The notes under the pieces were generated by a model. It was not told where the DNA came from. It made no database searches and saw only the letters and a program-made list of their open reading frames with translations. The position numbers were made by a program, and so were the translations under genes. Shown piece by piece: positions 46,084 to 55,824 of a stretch of DNA of 63,185 nucleotides. This DNA is from Dorea sp. AF36-15AT (GTDB lineage Bacteria; Bacillota; Clostridia; Lachnospirales; Lachnospiraceae), in NCBI RefSeq assembly GCF_003477705.1, contig NZ_QUDV01000009.1:1-63185 (forward strand), written 5' to 3'. The number at the start of each line of letters is the position of its first letter. Position 1 is the stretch's first letter.

Positions 46084-46788
46084 CTATATGTACCGATCCA
46101 TATCTGACATCTTTCGAAGCAACCGAAATGCCAACACAAACATTGCGATTGTATATGTATAGAATGCAATCGTCGGAAGTTCCACCGAAAGAATCAGATC
46201 ATAGCAGCCGTGGATAAATGCCGACACTACAACAGCAAACTTTCGATACCGTCTGGAAAGATCTATTCGTCCTATGCGTTCATATTGCTTTGCAAATCCA
46301 TAAAACGCACCCATAAACACGCCAAAGCATGCATGTCCCGGAACAGCTGTCACAGCACGGATTAGCGCTGTCCCCCATCCATAACCGATAGAATAACTAA
46401 TATTCTCCAACACTGCAAAGCCAAGAGAAATGTACACAGCATACAACATTCCATCATACAGGCAGTTAAACTCTATTGATTTCCAGGTTCTTAATTTTAA
46501 CATTATGTATTTGGAACCCTCTTCTGCATATGCCACAATTATCATACAGGTAATCAGATGATAGACCAGACTGTTTTCAGACAGAAAGCTCTGTAACACC
46601 CAATCCCCTGCCATCTCCACCAGCAATGCCGGAAACGCAGAGAATATTCCACACATAATCAGTGTCACTAACATCTTGGGAGACTCTTTTTCAACTTTGT
46701 CCTTTTGATATACTTTTACCAAAAGAATGATTGCCGGTACAACTGCAAGAAGAATTAAATTGCGATAATAATAGTAGATTCCAAACAT
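46084..46788 (-). CDS. PrsW-family intramembrane metalloprotease
   Basis: 234 residues from the ATG at 46788 (MFGIYYYYRNLILLA); an ATG two codons upstream is too near the GAGGG. Seven or eight helices. Family motifs with likely metal ligands: IVAYAEEGSKYIML, LGFAVLENISYSIGYGWG, PGHACFGVFMGAFYGFA and a late His in SAFIHGCYDLIL. PrsW in Bacillus cuts anti-sigma factor RsiW; target here unknown, and no sigma/anti-sigma pair is nearby. Confidence 0.9.
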   Translation of the reverse strand: MFGIYYYYRNLILLAVVPAIILLVKVYQKDKVEKESPKMLVTLIMCGIFSAFPALLVEMAGDWVLQSFLSENSLVYHLITCMIIVAYAEEGSKYIMLKLRTWKSIEFNCLYDGMLYAVYISLGFAVLENISYSIGYGWGTALIRAVTAVPGHACFGVFMGAFYGFAKQYERIGRIDLSRRYRKFAVVVSAFIHGCYDLILSVELPTIAFYTYTIAMFVLAFRLLRKMSDMDRYI

Positions 46789-46883
46789 AAACATGCCCTC
46801 TTCTCTCATAATCTTACTTTGAGTATAATAAACTAATAACACGCAAGTCAACCTGTTAATGTCAATCCTATATCACAAATTTT

Positions 46884-47675
46884 CTAGCAGTATTTCATTT
46901 TTGAAAAATCCACCTGAAATCCTTCATACAACACAGATTCTACACATTCATCAAACGTATAAATTGCCGGCAGAGCGTCCCGTTCCTCTGCATACACTAC
47001 AATCCTCATTTTCGCCGGATCAATGATCCAGTATTCGTTCACTCCTGCACTCTGATACTTGTGGCGCTTCAGTTCATAATCATGGTTGGAATCTTCTGCC
47101 GATACAATCTCCATGATCAGTTCCGGCGCCCCCATACAGTTCTTGCCATCCCGAAGCATTTCCTTACGCTGTACCACAAAAATGTCTGGCTGCAGAACCG
47201 TATAATCATCTCCTTCCAGGCATACATTACACGGAGCTGCCAGTACTTTTCTGCCCCCGCCATGGCTATGCATATAATACATAAGCTCTGATGCAAGCAT
47301 TACCAGAAGTTCCTGATGTCTCACAGACGGAGACCTGCGGTAATAAAGTTTCCCATCAATCAATTCTGCCTTCAATTCATCCGGAAGTGCGTCATAAGCA
47401 CTTCTCGGAATTCTTCGTTCCGGCTTTCCAGACTGATAGACGCCTTGTTCTCTTGCCACGGACAATTCTATACTACCTCCCATGGTGTAATAGTCCATAC
47501 CCAGTGCCTGAATCAGCGCATTCATCGTCTTGTCTCTTGGATATCTTGTCATACCGCTGAAAATCTTATTCAGTGTCCCCACCGGTATCCCGGCCTGATC
47601 TGCAAGCTTCTGGTTCGTCCATCCTAGTTCTCTCTTTCGGTTCTTCATTTCTTCGATGCTAGATTTTATATACAT
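46884..47675 (-). CDS. XRE helix-turn-helix fused to Uma2 (DUF820) nuclease-fold domain
   Basis: 263 residues. Residues 1-65 are an XRE HTH (TNQKLADQAGIPVGTLNKIF). Residues about 85-260 are a Uma2/DUF820 domain of the PD-(D/E)XK fold: RHQELLVMLASELMYYM, VLQPDIFVVQ, APELIMEIVSAEDSNHDYEL and the K...Y..AGVNEYWIIDP block. Uma2 domains are common in cyanobacteria and Firmicutes, with no proven role. The fusion suggests a DNA-targeted nuclease or an autoregulated toxin-like protein. It lies 18 nt after the pseudokinase gene. Confidence 0.88.
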   Translation of the reverse strand: MYIKSSIEEMKNRKRELGWTNQKLADQAGIPVGTLNKIFSGMTRYPRDKTMNALIQALGMDYYTMGGSIELSVAREQGVYQSGKPERRIPRSAYDALPDELKAELIDGKLYYRRSPSVRHQELLVMLASELMYYMHSHGGGRKVLAAPCNVCLEGDDYTVLQPDIFVVQRKEMLRDGKNCMGAPELIMEIVSAEDSNHDYELKRHKYQSAGVNEYWIIDPAKMRIVVYAEERDALPAIYTFDECVESVLYEGFQVDFSKMKYC

Positions 47676-47693
47676 ACTCCTGCCTCCTCGTAC

Positions 47694-48845
47694 TTAACTT
47701 TCTTCCCCGGATGTCTGTTCTTCCACAACATCCTCCTTCTGCAGCTGCTCTTTTGCGAATTCAATACACTCCGCATACCTTTCATCCTCTTCATCCGGAA
47801 TTTCCTGACGCATACGCTCCAATAACATTTCCACCGACTCTTCTTCATCCTCAGTCCGCTTCTCTGTATTATCGTCTTCTCCGTCTGCCCTGCTCATCAT
47901 CCCGCATAATCTGACCATATCCTTTGCAAATGCATCCGGCTCTTTCATCTCTTCCAGATATCTGCTGCACACTTCATAATCTTTCATCTGACTGAAATAC
48001 ACAAATGCCAGATCATACAGCAATTCCTGCTCCCGCTTGCTACTTTCATCCTGCAATTCTTTTCTTTCCGTCTCCCACTGTTCCTTTAACTCCTGAAACT
48101 GTTCCTGATACGCCTGCGCCTTCATGTCCTCTTTCCGTTCTGTATCAGCAAGTTTCGTATCCTGTCCGCCCTGTCGGCGACTCTGTCCGGATATGCATGA
48201 AACAATCCTGTTTCCTGACAAGACCAGCAGTCCTATTACTGCCAACGCAATCATCACATACATTATCTTTTTACTTCCATTTCTTTTTTCTGACAAAGAA
48301 AACTGTCCTGAAAGATCTGATAATTTCTGATACCTCTTCTTACCCTGCTTATCCAGACATCTGGTTATAATCTTCTGAATACGTACGCTTTCCAGAAATT
48401 TGAGTTCAGGTTCCAGCTCAACTGACGATAAAACATACTGTATCATCTTGCCAAAACCGTAGATATCTTCCTTCTCTTCTGACTTCTGATAATACTGGTT
48501 CTCTGGCGACAGAAAATTTTCCCTCACATAGCGCCGCTGCATAAGATGCATCATGTCTTCCTGCTCTTTGCTTGCAAGATCCAACAAATATACCTTCCTA
48601 TCCTCCCCAACGATTACGCTATATGGATTCACATACTGATAGCAAGGATTACCACGACATCTGTGAAAGTGATCCAGATCAGCAATAATCTGCCGAGCCC
48701 ATTCATAAAACTGTTCTTTTGTAATGTGCGCATGATATTTCAGCCATACGATCAACGGTTTTCCCTTCACAATATCCGTACTCATATAACATTTGTCACC
48801 ATGCATTACAAATTTCAGAATCTCATAGTTCCTTTTTTCTTCCAA
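47694..48845 (-). CDS. Membrane-anchored protein pseudokinase
   Basis: 383 residues; TTG start with GGAG 8 nt upstream. Residues 1-190 follow a Ser/Thr kinase fold: DIVKGKPLIVWLKYHAHITK, ARQIIADLDHFHRCRGNPCY. The catalytic loop HRD is replaced (YQYVNPYSVIV) and DFG reads DLA (VYLLDLASKE). There is no Gly-rich loop or VAIK lysine. One membrane helix (about 197-215: IMYVMIALAVIGLLVLSGN) precedes a coiled, acidic external part of about 165 residues. It resembles the layout of EssB/YukC and other pseudokinase scaffolds, but no type VII secretion gene is near. Partner unknown. Confidence 0.8.
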   Translation of the reverse strand: MEEKRNYEILKFVMHGDKCYMSTDIVKGKPLIVWLKYHAHITKEQFYEWARQIIADLDHFHRCRGNPCYQYVNPYSVIVGEDRKVYLLDLASKEQEDMMHLMQRRYVRENFLSPENQYYQKSEEKEDIYGFGKMIQYVLSSVELEPELKFLESVRIQKIITRCLDKQGKKRYQKLSDLSGQFSLSEKRNGSKKIMYVMIALAVIGLLVLSGNRIVSCISGQSRRQGGQDTKLADTERKEDMKAQAYQEQFQELKEQWETERKELQDESSKREQELLYDLAFVYFSQMKDYEVCSRYLEEMKEPDAFAKDMVRLCGMMSRADGEDDNTEKRTEDEEESVEMLLERMRQEIPDEEDERYAECIEFAKEQLQKEDVVEEQTSGEES

Positions 48846-49018
48846 TTCCCCATCTCCTTTTAATTTTACATAAGTTTATTATTATGCTAACTCGTTTTGT
48901 TTGTTATGTCAATATCTATTTTCATTTATTTTATTTTGAGAAAAAAATAACAGCACCATACACATTATTATGTATATAGTGCTGTTTCTATTTTTTTACC
49001 TTATTTTTATTCCCGAAT

Positions 49019-49455
49019 TTACCGTTTTTCCGCTAATCTTTTTCCTACAGCTCCGCCCGGATGAATCAAAGCAAACTGTTCATTCTGATATCCCGTCTCT
49101 TCAATCACCGCTGCCTGAAGCGCGTCAAACACTGCTGTTACAGCCACAAAGCTTGATGTCCCCTGACAATTATATTTATCCGTCTCTTCCGTTACACGAA
49201 TCGGAAGTATAATATCTGACTCTTTGGCAAGTTCTGATTCCGGCCTCTCCGTAATACCAATTACGGTCACAGATTTCTTATGGCAAATGTCTAATATCGG
49301 AAATAATTCATCAGTCTTACCGCCTCTGGATGCCCATACTAATACATCACCAGACTGCATAAATCCGCCCGCTCCGTGAACTGCTTCTGCCGGAGAAAGG
49401 AACCTCGCCGGCTTTTCTGCACAACACATTAAATGTGCAAAATGCTCTGAATAAA
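49019..49455 (-). pseudogene. SIS-domain (KpsF/GutQ-like) protein, 5' end missing
   Basis: About 145 residues of a sugar-isomerase domain: PARFLSPAEAVHGAGGFMQS, DVLVWASRGGKTDELFPILD, TVIGITERPESELAKESDII and IHPGGAVGKRLAEKR-stop. The domain's opening part with the V-x-G-x-GKS sugar-binding turn is absent. The reading frame runs straight into the terminator of the neighbouring tRNA-Arg, so the promoter and about 40 or more codons were lost. Likely a remnant of an arabinose-5-phosphate isomerase-type gene. Confidence 0.75.
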
Positions 49456-49460
49456 AAAAA

Positions 49461-49482
49461 CCTGTAGGCAAACACCTACAGG
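49461..49482 (-). terminator. tRNA-Arg terminator
   Basis: CCTGTAGG / CCTACAGG stem, 6-nt loop, followed on the minus strand by an 8-T run. It directly abuts the truncated SIS gene. Confidence 0.92.
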
Positions 49483-49490
49483 CTTAAGTA

Positions 49491-49564
49491 CGTGGGCGAG
49501 AAGATTCGAACTCCCGACCTTTTGGTCCGTAGCCAAACGCTCTATCCAGCTGAGCTACGCCCAC
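49491..49564 (-). tRNA. tRNA-Arg (anticodon ACG)
   Basis: Cloverleaf on the minus strand: acceptor GTGGGCG/CGCCCAC, D arm GCTC..GAGC, anticodon stem TTTGG/CCAAA with loop CTACGGA (ACG), T loop TTCGAAT. CCA is not encoded. Confidence 0.96.
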
Positions 49565-49668
49565 ACATTGTTGTGAGTAATTATCTCGCTCACAACAAAA
49601 TTTATTTTATAGCAAAGCATCTGTTTTGTCAACACTTTTTTAAAACTTTTTTCTATATAGCTCCTATC

Positions 49669-51390
49669 CTATATCCTGAATCCACGGTATCGGTTCACAC
49701 AGGCATAGATTTCCTGTCTGCGCACTTCTGCCAGATTTCCCGGCACGTTTCTGCCACACACTGCTCCAGGTCCCTCCTCATTGATCCTGTCACATATCAT
49801 TTCCAACAGTTCATAAATCTCTGTGTGCGGGTTCTTTTCTAATTGTTCCAGTACGTATTTCATCACATAACTCAAAGTTGTAGTCTGCTCTACATCTACA
49901 ATCTGCTCTACATACTTTAATTCTACTGCACTTTTACCGATGGAAAAACTGTCTTTCCCAAACTGTTTTACCTTAATCTGTTCATGTTTCTTTTCCACCT
50001 TATACGCTGTAAGAACTCTGTCATTCTGTTTCCAGAGATTATTGCCCAGCATACTCAACGCCAGTTCATGAACACCGCCCTCCTTTTCCGGTGTTCTCTC
50101 ACAGATGGCTCTGACTTTTTCTGTAATATCCAATGTACGATATGTATCCATCTGTATGACCTTATCTGCGATATGAAAATACGCCCCGGAACTTCCGGCA
50201 ACCAAAATAACTGATACGCCCTGATTTTTATAAAGATTCCTTGCCTGATCGATAAATGGCGTGATTGGCTCTTTATCCTTAGCGATCACTGACTGCATCA
50301 ATTCATCTCTCACCATAAAGTTAGTTGCAGAAGTATCTTCATCAATCAATAATACTTTTGCGCCTGCATTTACTGTCTCCACTACATTCGCAGCCTGTGA
50401 AGTTGATCCACTGGCATCTTCTGTCGAGAAATCCACCGTATCTTTTCCGTTTGGAAGATTATTAATAAATGGAGATATATTAACATGAGACACAGCCCGT
50501 CCATCTTCCGCACGTATCTTCATCGCCGTGTGATCAGTAATCACATATTCTCTTCCGTCTCCCTTAATGTGATTATACACTCCAAGTTCCAGTGCTTTCA
50601 AAAGAGTAGATTTACCATGATAGCCACCGCCAACGATCAAGGTGATCCCTTCGGGAATTCCCATGCCTTTGATTTTACCTTTATGCGGAAGTGTAAGTTC
50701 TACTTCCATTGATTCCGGCGATTCAAATGGCACTGCTCCTCGCATTGGTCGATCTGACACACCACTTTCTCGTGGGAGCATCGCACCATTTGCCACAAAC
50801 GCCACAAGCCCGCGCTCTGGAAGCTGTTCCCTGATTGCCTGCTGATCATCTGCCAATTCCACGATTTCCTGAATCTTCTTCGCATCCATGTTATTATAGT
50901 ATAATGCTCGTTTCACACATTCCGGGACAAAACGAAAAAGTATCTTCTCCAGTTCCGGCGCATTGATCGTACGTCCATTTGCAGAAAAGCCCACTTCAAA
51001 TCTCACCAGAATCCGCCTGTCATCCATTGTCAAAGCGGTTCGTTCCAGCACCTGCTGACCGCATTTTGATATACTCATCAGACCACTTTTGCCGGAACCT
51101 TTTGCCTGAAACATATATCCGCTCATTACCTTTCCAAATTCACGAATCAGATGATCTTGTAACGCTATTCTCCTATGTGGTTCACTAAAAAGTGTCTTTG
51201 GAAACCCTGCCATTTTCTGCATAACTTCAACACTCACTTTAGATGGAGCTGCAAATGGATCTCCCTGCACATGGTCAATATGCAGAATGTATCCCGGAAA
51301 CTGATAACTTCCTCTCAGATCTTTATACGCAGGATAGCTTCTGCGATTAATCCTGTTCAACTGCTCTCTTAATTGTGCCTCTGTATTCAT
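49669..51390 (-). CDS. ABC-class ATPase (PF09818 type)
   Basis: 573 residues, matching the predicted ATPase of the ABC class family. N-terminal domain with RINRRSYPAYKDLRGSYQFP, then Walker A GGGYHGKSTLLKALELGVYN, a TSASGSTSQAAN-like signature (DASGSTSQAANVVE) and Walker B VLLIDEDTSATNFMVRD. No transmembrane partner is nearby. Biological role unknown; RNA or nucleotide-linked functions have been suggested for the family. It starts with RBS AAGGA. Confidence 0.92.
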   Translation of the reverse strand: MNTEAQLREQLNRINRRSYPAYKDLRGSYQFPGYILHIDHVQGDPFAAPSKVSVEVMQKMAGFPKTLFSEPHRRIALQDHLIREFGKVMSGYMFQAKGSGKSGLMSISKCGQQVLERTALTMDDRRILVRFEVGFSANGRTINAPELEKILFRFVPECVKRALYYNNMDAKKIQEIVELADDQQAIREQLPERGLVAFVANGAMLPRESGVSDRPMRGAVPFESPESMEVELTLPHKGKIKGMGIPEGITLIVGGGYHGKSTLLKALELGVYNHIKGDGREYVITDHTAMKIRAEDGRAVSHVNISPFINNLPNGKDTVDFSTEDASGSTSQAANVVETVNAGAKVLLIDEDTSATNFMVRDELMQSVIAKDKEPITPFIDQARNLYKNQGVSVILVAGSSGAYFHIADKVIQMDTYRTLDITEKVRAICERTPEKEGGVHELALSMLGNNLWKQNDRVLTAYKVEKKHEQIKVKQFGKDSFSIGKSAVELKYVEQIVDVEQTTTLSYVMKYVLEQLEKNPHTEIYELLEMICDRINEEGPGAVCGRNVPGNLAEVRRQEIYACVNRYRGFRI

Positions 51391-51488
51391 ACTTATTCCA
51401 TCCTTTTTCTTTTCTTATTATGATGCCTGTGGATTGCCTCGTGTTTTTCCTGACATCTTATTATAACATAAAGAGAAAGGAGAAATTC

Positions 51489-52229
51489 CTACAAATTTCT
51501 CCTCACTTCCTGTATTGCTCTCAATATGGTCATACGCGCTTTCTTTGCCTGCTCCGGTTTCATCTCTGGCACACCTTCCAGAGGGTATTCTTTGCCCATA
51601 TTTTTATACTTATTAATTCCCATCGTATGGTATGGCAGGATCTCCAATCCCACCAGATTACGCAGACCTCCGATCAGATGTCCGGTATCTGTCAGTTCCT
51701 TTTCACCGTCAGTAATCCCCGGCACTACCACATGCCGAATTACTACCGGTATCTCTGCCCTTTCAAGAGCTTTCATGAACTGAAGTACCGCTTCCTGCTT
51801 TCTTCCGGTAAGTTCCACATGTCCTGCCGGATCGCTGTGTTTAATATCCAACAGCACCAGATCTGTCACATGGAATAACCGCTCGAATTCGTCCTGCTTT
51901 TCCTTGCTGTACATAATGCCAGATGTATCCAGACAGGTATGGATTCCACGCTTCTTCGCTTCTGTAAAAAGCTCCGTCAGAAATCCAATCTGCAGCAGCG
52001 GTTCTCCGCCTGTAGCTGTAATTCCACCCTTGCGGTAGAATTCTTTATTTCTTTCATAGCGCTCCAAGAGTTCTTCTACGGTCACTTCCGTGCCCGCATT
52101 AATCTCCCACGTATCCGGATTGTGGCAGTACTTACAACGCATAGGACATCCCTGAAAGAATATTACAAAACGAACTCCGGGACCATCTACGGTCCCGAAG
52201 CTCTCTGTGGAATGAATATATCCTGTCAA
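51489..52229 (-). CDS. pflA: Pyruvate formate-lyase activating enzyme
   Basis: 246 residues; TTG start with GGGGAG upstream. Radical-SAM motif CPMRCKYCHNPDTWE (Cys-X3-Cys-X2-Cys), preceded by ESFGTVDGPGVRFVIFFQG, the family signature. It generates the glycyl radical on PFL using AdoMet and a [4Fe-4S] cluster. It follows the separate glycyl-radical chain by 21 nt. Its substrate is therefore probably the small chain rather than the catalytic chain. Confidence 0.96.
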   Translation of the reverse strand: MTGYIHSTESFGTVDGPGVRFVIFFQGCPMRCKYCHNPDTWEINAGTEVTVEELLERYERNKEFYRKGGITATGGEPLLQIGFLTELFTEAKKRGIHTCLDTSGIMYSKEKQDEFERLFHVTDLVLLDIKHSDPAGHVELTGRKQEAVLQFMKALERAEIPVVIRHVVVPGITDGEKELTDTGHLIGGLRNLVGLEILPYHTMGINKYKNMGKEYPLEGVPEMKPEQAKKARMTILRAIQEVRRNL

Positions 52230-52250
52230 TTGATTCTCCCCGCCAGAACC

Positions 52251-52493
52251 TTACATGCTCTCATGGAAAGTTCTTGCGATGATCTCATCCTGCTGCTCTT
52301 TCGTCAGTTTATTAAAGTTTACTGCATAACCGGATACTCTGACGGTAAGCTGCGGATATTTTTCCGGATGTGCCTGTGCATCCAGGAGTTTCTCTCTTGT
52401 AAATACATTAACATTGAGATGGTGTCCACCTTTTTCTGCATAGCCATCCAGAAGGTTTACCAAATTATCAATCTGTGATTCGCTGATATTCAT
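52251..52493 (-). CDS. Separate glycyl-radical chain of pyruvate formate-lyase (GrcA-like)
   Basis: 80 residues from the ATG at 52493 ([20 protein letters not shown]). It is the C-terminal glycyl-radical domain of [41 protein letters not shown] (radical Gly in RVSGYAV), then [12 protein letters not shown]. It begins 1 base after the catalytic-chain stop, so PFL here is a two-chain enzyme. In E. coli the related YfiD/GrcA acts as a spare part for damaged PFL; here it would be the essential radical carrier. Confidence 0.93.
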   Translation of the reverse strand: MNISESQIDNLVNLLDGYAEKGGHHLNVNVFTREKLLDAQAHPEKYPQLTVRVSGYAVNFNKLTKEQQDEIIARTFHESM

Positions 52494-52494
52494 A

Positions 52495-54600
52495 TTACAT
52501 TTCCTCCTCTCTGTCATCTGTAAGGTTCGGTTCCTCACAAGCGCAGTCTGGCTCCATAGAGAAACTCAAGTCATCCAGGCTGATATCGCTCATATATACT
52601 GCATCTTCTTTACCAAGCGCTCCAGGAATGATAGAAAATGTATTAGAAATACCATCCTGTGCATCTTTAAATGGAAGCTTAGACACAGAGCTCAGAGATG
52701 CTACTGCACCGTGGCTGTCTCTCTTGTGCATCGGGTTAGCTCCCGGAGCAAATGCCTCACCTGCTTTTCTTCCGTCTGGTGTGGATCCTGTATTTTTACC
52801 ATATACAACATTGGATGTAATCGTAAGGATTGATGTTGTCGGAATACTTCCACGGTAAGTATGATTACTCTTAATATAATGCATGAACTCTTTTACTACA
52901 GTGTAAGCGATGTCATCTACACGGTCATCATCGTTACCATATTTCGGGAAATCTCCCTCTACTTTATAGTCAACAACGATTCCATTTTCATCGCGGATCG
53001 TCTTAACCTTTGCATATTTGATCGCTGACAGCGAATCGGCAACAACTGAAAGACCTGCAATACCGGTTGCAAACCAGCGTTTTACCTGCTTATCATGAAG
53101 TGCCATCTGAATACGCTCATAGCAGTATTTGTCATGCATATAATGAATGATATTCAGTGCATTAACATATACCTGTGCCAGCCATTTCATCATATCCTGG
53201 AAACGATCCATAACCTCATCGTAATCCAGATACTCTGAAGTAATCGGGCGGTATTTTGGTCCAACCTGTTTCTTAGATACCTCATCCACACCACCGTTGA
53301 TAGCGTAGAGCAGGCACTTAGCCAGGTTCGCACGAGCGCCAAAGAACTGCATTTCTTTACCGACACGCATAGAAGATACACAACAAGCAATTGCATAATC
53401 GTCTCCGTGTGTTACTCGCATCAGATCATCATTCTCATACTGGATAGATGATGATGCAATGGATGTCTTAGCACAGAATCTCTTGAAGTTCTTCGGCAGT
53501 CTTGTTGACCACAGTACGGTCATATTCGGCTCCGGTGCTGTTCCAAGATTCTCCAGTGTATGCAGGTAACGGAATGACATCTTAGTTACCATTGTACGAC
53601 CATCGATACCCATACCACCGATAGACTCTGTTACCCATGTCGGATCACCAGAGAACAGTGCATTATACTCCGGTGTTCTGGCAAATTTAACCAGGCGAAG
53701 CTTCATAATGAAGTGATCAACAAATTCCTGAATCTCTTCCTCTGTGAATGTGCCATTCTTCAGATCTCTTTCTGCATAAATATCAATAAATGTAGAAGTT
53801 CTTCCCAGCGACATTGCTGCACCATTCTGCTCCTTAACAGCAGCAAGGTAACCGAAATACAGCCACTGGATTGCTTCTTTTACATTAGAAGCCGGCTTGG
53901 AAATGTCGTATCCATAGATATTACCCAACTCTTTCAGCTCTTTCAGTGCTTTAATCTGCTCTGAAAGCTCTTCTCTCTGTCTGGTAACATCAGAATACAT
54001 GATCACTCTGGTACCGTCTTTCTGTCTCTGCTTATCCTCGATCAGACGATCCACTCCGTACAGAGCTACTCGTCTGTAATCGCCAATGATTCGTCCACGT
54101 CCGTAAGCATCCGGAAGACCGGTAATAATGTGACTGGAACGGCATGCACGCATCTCCGGTGTATATGCGTCAAACACTCCATCGTTATGAGTCTTTCTGT
54201 GTTTCTGGAAAAAATCAACGATCTGTGGATCTACATGATAACCATTATCTTCGCAGGCCTTAACTGCCATACGGATACCACCATACGGCTGAAGTGAACG
54301 TTTAAACGGCTTATCTGTCTGAAAACCTACGATCTTCTCTTTATCCTTATTCAGATATCCAGGTCCATGAGATGTAATACCTGAGATAATCTTAGTGTCC
54401 ATGTCCAGAACTCCGCCCTTAGCACGCTCTTCAGCCGACAGCTCCATTACCTGATCCCACAGATCCTTTGTAGCCTGCGTCGGACCAGCCAGGAAAGAAT
54501 CATCACCTTCATATGGTGTATAATTCTTCTGAATAAAATCACGGACATTAATTTCTTTCTGCCAAACTCCTCCAACAAATGAATTCCATTCCTGTTCCAT
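52495..54600 (-). CDS. pflB: Pyruvate formate-lyase catalytic chain lacking the glycyl-radical domain
   Basis: 701 residues versus about 750-760 for normal PFL. The twin active-site cysteines are present ([18 protein letters not shown]). [20 protein letters not shown] and [20 protein letters not shown] are family motifs. The chain ends in an acidic tail ([12 protein letters not shown]) instead of the RVSGYAV domain, which is encoded by the next gene. It converts pyruvate and CoA to formate and acetyl-CoA in anaerobic fermentation. Not a sequencing frameshift in appearance: the stop sits after a natural linker and the next ORF has its own start, and the GAGGAGGAAAT end supplies its RBS. Confidence 0.95.
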   Translation of the reverse strand: MEQEWNSFVGGVWQKEINVRDFIQKNYTPYEGDDSFLAGPTQATKDLWDQVMELSAEERAKGGVLDMDTKIISGITSHGPGYLNKDKEKIVGFQTDKPFKRSLQPYGGIRMAVKACEDNGYHVDPQIVDFFQKHRKTHNDGVFDAYTPEMRACRSSHIITGLPDAYGRGRIIGDYRRVALYGVDRLIEDKQRQKDGTRVIMYSDVTRQREELSEQIKALKELKELGNIYGYDISKPASNVKEAIQWLYFGYLAAVKEQNGAAMSLGRTSTFIDIYAERDLKNGTFTEEEIQEFVDHFIMKLRLVKFARTPEYNALFSGDPTWVTESIGGMGIDGRTMVTKMSFRYLHTLENLGTAPEPNMTVLWSTRLPKNFKRFCAKTSIASSSIQYENDDLMRVTHGDDYAIACCVSSMRVGKEMQFFGARANLAKCLLYAINGGVDEVSKKQVGPKYRPITSEYLDYDEVMDRFQDMMKWLAQVYVNALNIIHYMHDKYCYERIQMALHDKQVKRWFATGIAGLSVVADSLSAIKYAKVKTIRDENGIVVDYKVEGDFPKYGNDDDRVDDIAYTVVKEFMHYIKSNHTYRGSIPTTSILTITSNVVYGKNTGSTPDGRKAGEAFAPGANPMHKRDSHGAVASLSSVSKLPFKDAQDGISNTFSIIPGALGKEDAVYMSDISLDDLSFSMEPDCACEEPNLTDDREEEM

Positions 54601-54650
54601 AACTTCCTCCTAAAAGTATATTTCCCGCAGTCCCCTGTTCTGCTTCAATC

Positions 54651-54680
54651 ATTCTAACGTCAAATCAACTCTCTTGTCAA
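54651..54680 (-). promoter_or_regulatory. pfl promoter
   Basis: TTGACA (54675-54680), 18-bp spacer, TAGAAT (54651-54656) on the minus strand, about 50 nt before the pflB ATG. Confidence 0.7.
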
Positions 54681-54694
54681 TCTCCAACGCATTT

Positions 54695-54723
54695 AAAAAA
54701 TGTATATTTTTGAATACATTTTT
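54695..54723. terminator. AT-rich hairpin between flavodoxin and pfl
   Basis: AAAAAATGTAT / ATACATTTTT inverted repeat with an 8-nt loop. Its position just after the flavodoxin stop suggests a weak terminator. It also lies just upstream of the pfl -35, so it could instead be a regulator site. Confidence 0.55.
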
Positions 54724-54731
54724 CACGTCAA

Positions 54732-55154
54732 TTATGCCAACCGCTTTCCAAGTGCTCTACAAGCAGATTCACAATCAGAATCCGGTGCATCATTGCATGT
54801 TACGCTGTCACACGCAAGTACTGCTCCTGCATTACGGCATTCATCTTCCCAGTTTCTCATCCACTCGCCGTCTCCCCATCCGTAAGAACCAAACAGCGCG
54901 ATTTTCTTATCCTTCAGTGCTGACACGCATCCCTCAAACATTGGCTCAAATTCGCCTTCTTCCAGCACTTCATCTCCCATAGCCGGGCATCCAAATGCAA
55001 TTGCATCATAGTCAGCCACTTTCGCCGCATCAAATTCTCCACAATTCAGAAGTTCTCCTTCCGCTCCTACTTCTTTCACACCTTCCAGCACAGCATTTGC
55101 CATAGCCTCTGTATTACCTGTTCCACTCCAATATACAACTGCAATTTTGCTCAT
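54732..55154 (-). CDS. Flavodoxin
   Basis: 140 residues. FMN phosphate-binding loop VVYWSGTGNTEAMANAV, then AFGCPAMGDEVLEE and LFGSYGWGDGEWMRNWEDEC. Low-potential electron carrier that can replace ferredoxin when iron is scarce, and can reduce PflA. It lies 30 nt after the DUF3793 gene and just upstream of the pfl cluster, which fits both iron control and supply of electrons to PFL activation. Confidence 0.95.
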   Translation of the reverse strand: MSKIAVVYWSGTGNTEAMANAVLEGVKEVGAEGELLNCGEFDAAKVADYDAIAFGCPAMGDEVLEEGEFEPMFEGCVSALKDKKIALFGSYGWGDGEWMRNWEDECRNAGAVLACDSVTCNDAPDSDCESACRALGKRLA

Positions 55155-55184
55155 AATGATATCCTCCTTAAATTTAAACTTATG

Positions 55185-55733
55185 TCAAGCAGCTACCGTG
55201 AGCTGCAAAACACTCTTTCCCTGATTCCACAGATGAGTATAAACCTCTGTGCACTTTTTGAATTTCTGAAACGTCTGCAACGCTTCACATTCATTGCAAT
55301 ACACCTTCCAGCACCCACAACACAAAGAATTACGTCCTTCATTCTCCACGAATCCAATCACATCTCCAAGCGGATAACCAAGAAACAGACCGATTTCGTG
55401 TGGAAAATCCTCATTATTTTCCAGACGTCCTCGCAAGTGTCTGAGCGCATAGTCTGCATCAGTACTTTCGTATCCACATTTTTTCAGAAGTTCCGCCACT
55501 CCCGGACGCTTCATATCACGCTCAAGAAAGTTTTTTCTGAATACGTAGATCAATGCCGTCTGCTTTCGGATCTTCAGAATACATACGGATACCCCTTTCT
55601 CTGCCATGCACTGATTCCAGAATTCCACATAGAATTCTACTTCTTCCAGCGAATCGTATTTATATGAAAATAAATTCCCGGTTTTCAGCGAAGCAAGCGT
55701 TGGAGAACAGTTCTCCACCAGATATCTTTCCAT
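55185..55733 (-). CDS. DUF3793 family protein
   Basis: 182 residues from the ATG at 55733 (MERYLVENCSPTLASLKTGN; RBS GGAGACC). Cys-rich; motifs RKQTALIYVFRKNFLERDM and FPHEIGLFLGYPLGDVIGFV, then CCGCWKVYCNECEA, match DUF3793, a family found in Clostridia beside flavodoxin and Feo genes. Biochemical role unknown. Together with flavodoxin it forms an operon whose promoter carries TTAG...CTAA palindromes, suggesting metal (iron) repression. Confidence 0.88.
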   Translation of the reverse strand: MERYLVENCSPTLASLKTGNLFSYKYDSLEEVEFYVEFWNQCMAEKGVSVCILKIRKQTALIYVFRKNFLERDMKRPGVAELLKKCGYESTDADYALRHLRGRLENNEDFPHEIGLFLGYPLGDVIGFVENEGRNSLCCGCWKVYCNECEALQTFQKFKKCTEVYTHLWNQGKSVLQLTVAA

Positions 55734-55824
55734 TCCGAGGTCTCCTTTCAGCCTGTCAGACACTTTTCAGTTCTTTTAGTGTCACCCATTCTGCATGAAT
55801 TATTCTTTTTCTTTAAACCCACAA

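Noticed and set aside
47694..48845. EssB of a type VII secretion system
   Set aside because: The layout is similar, but no EsxA, EssC, YukD or EsaA genes lie nearby and sequence motifs are not decisive.
52251..54600. Frameshift artefact in pflB
   Set aside because: The catalytic chain ends in an acidic tail, and the next ORF has its own RBS, ATG and N-terminal linker, which fits two designed chains.
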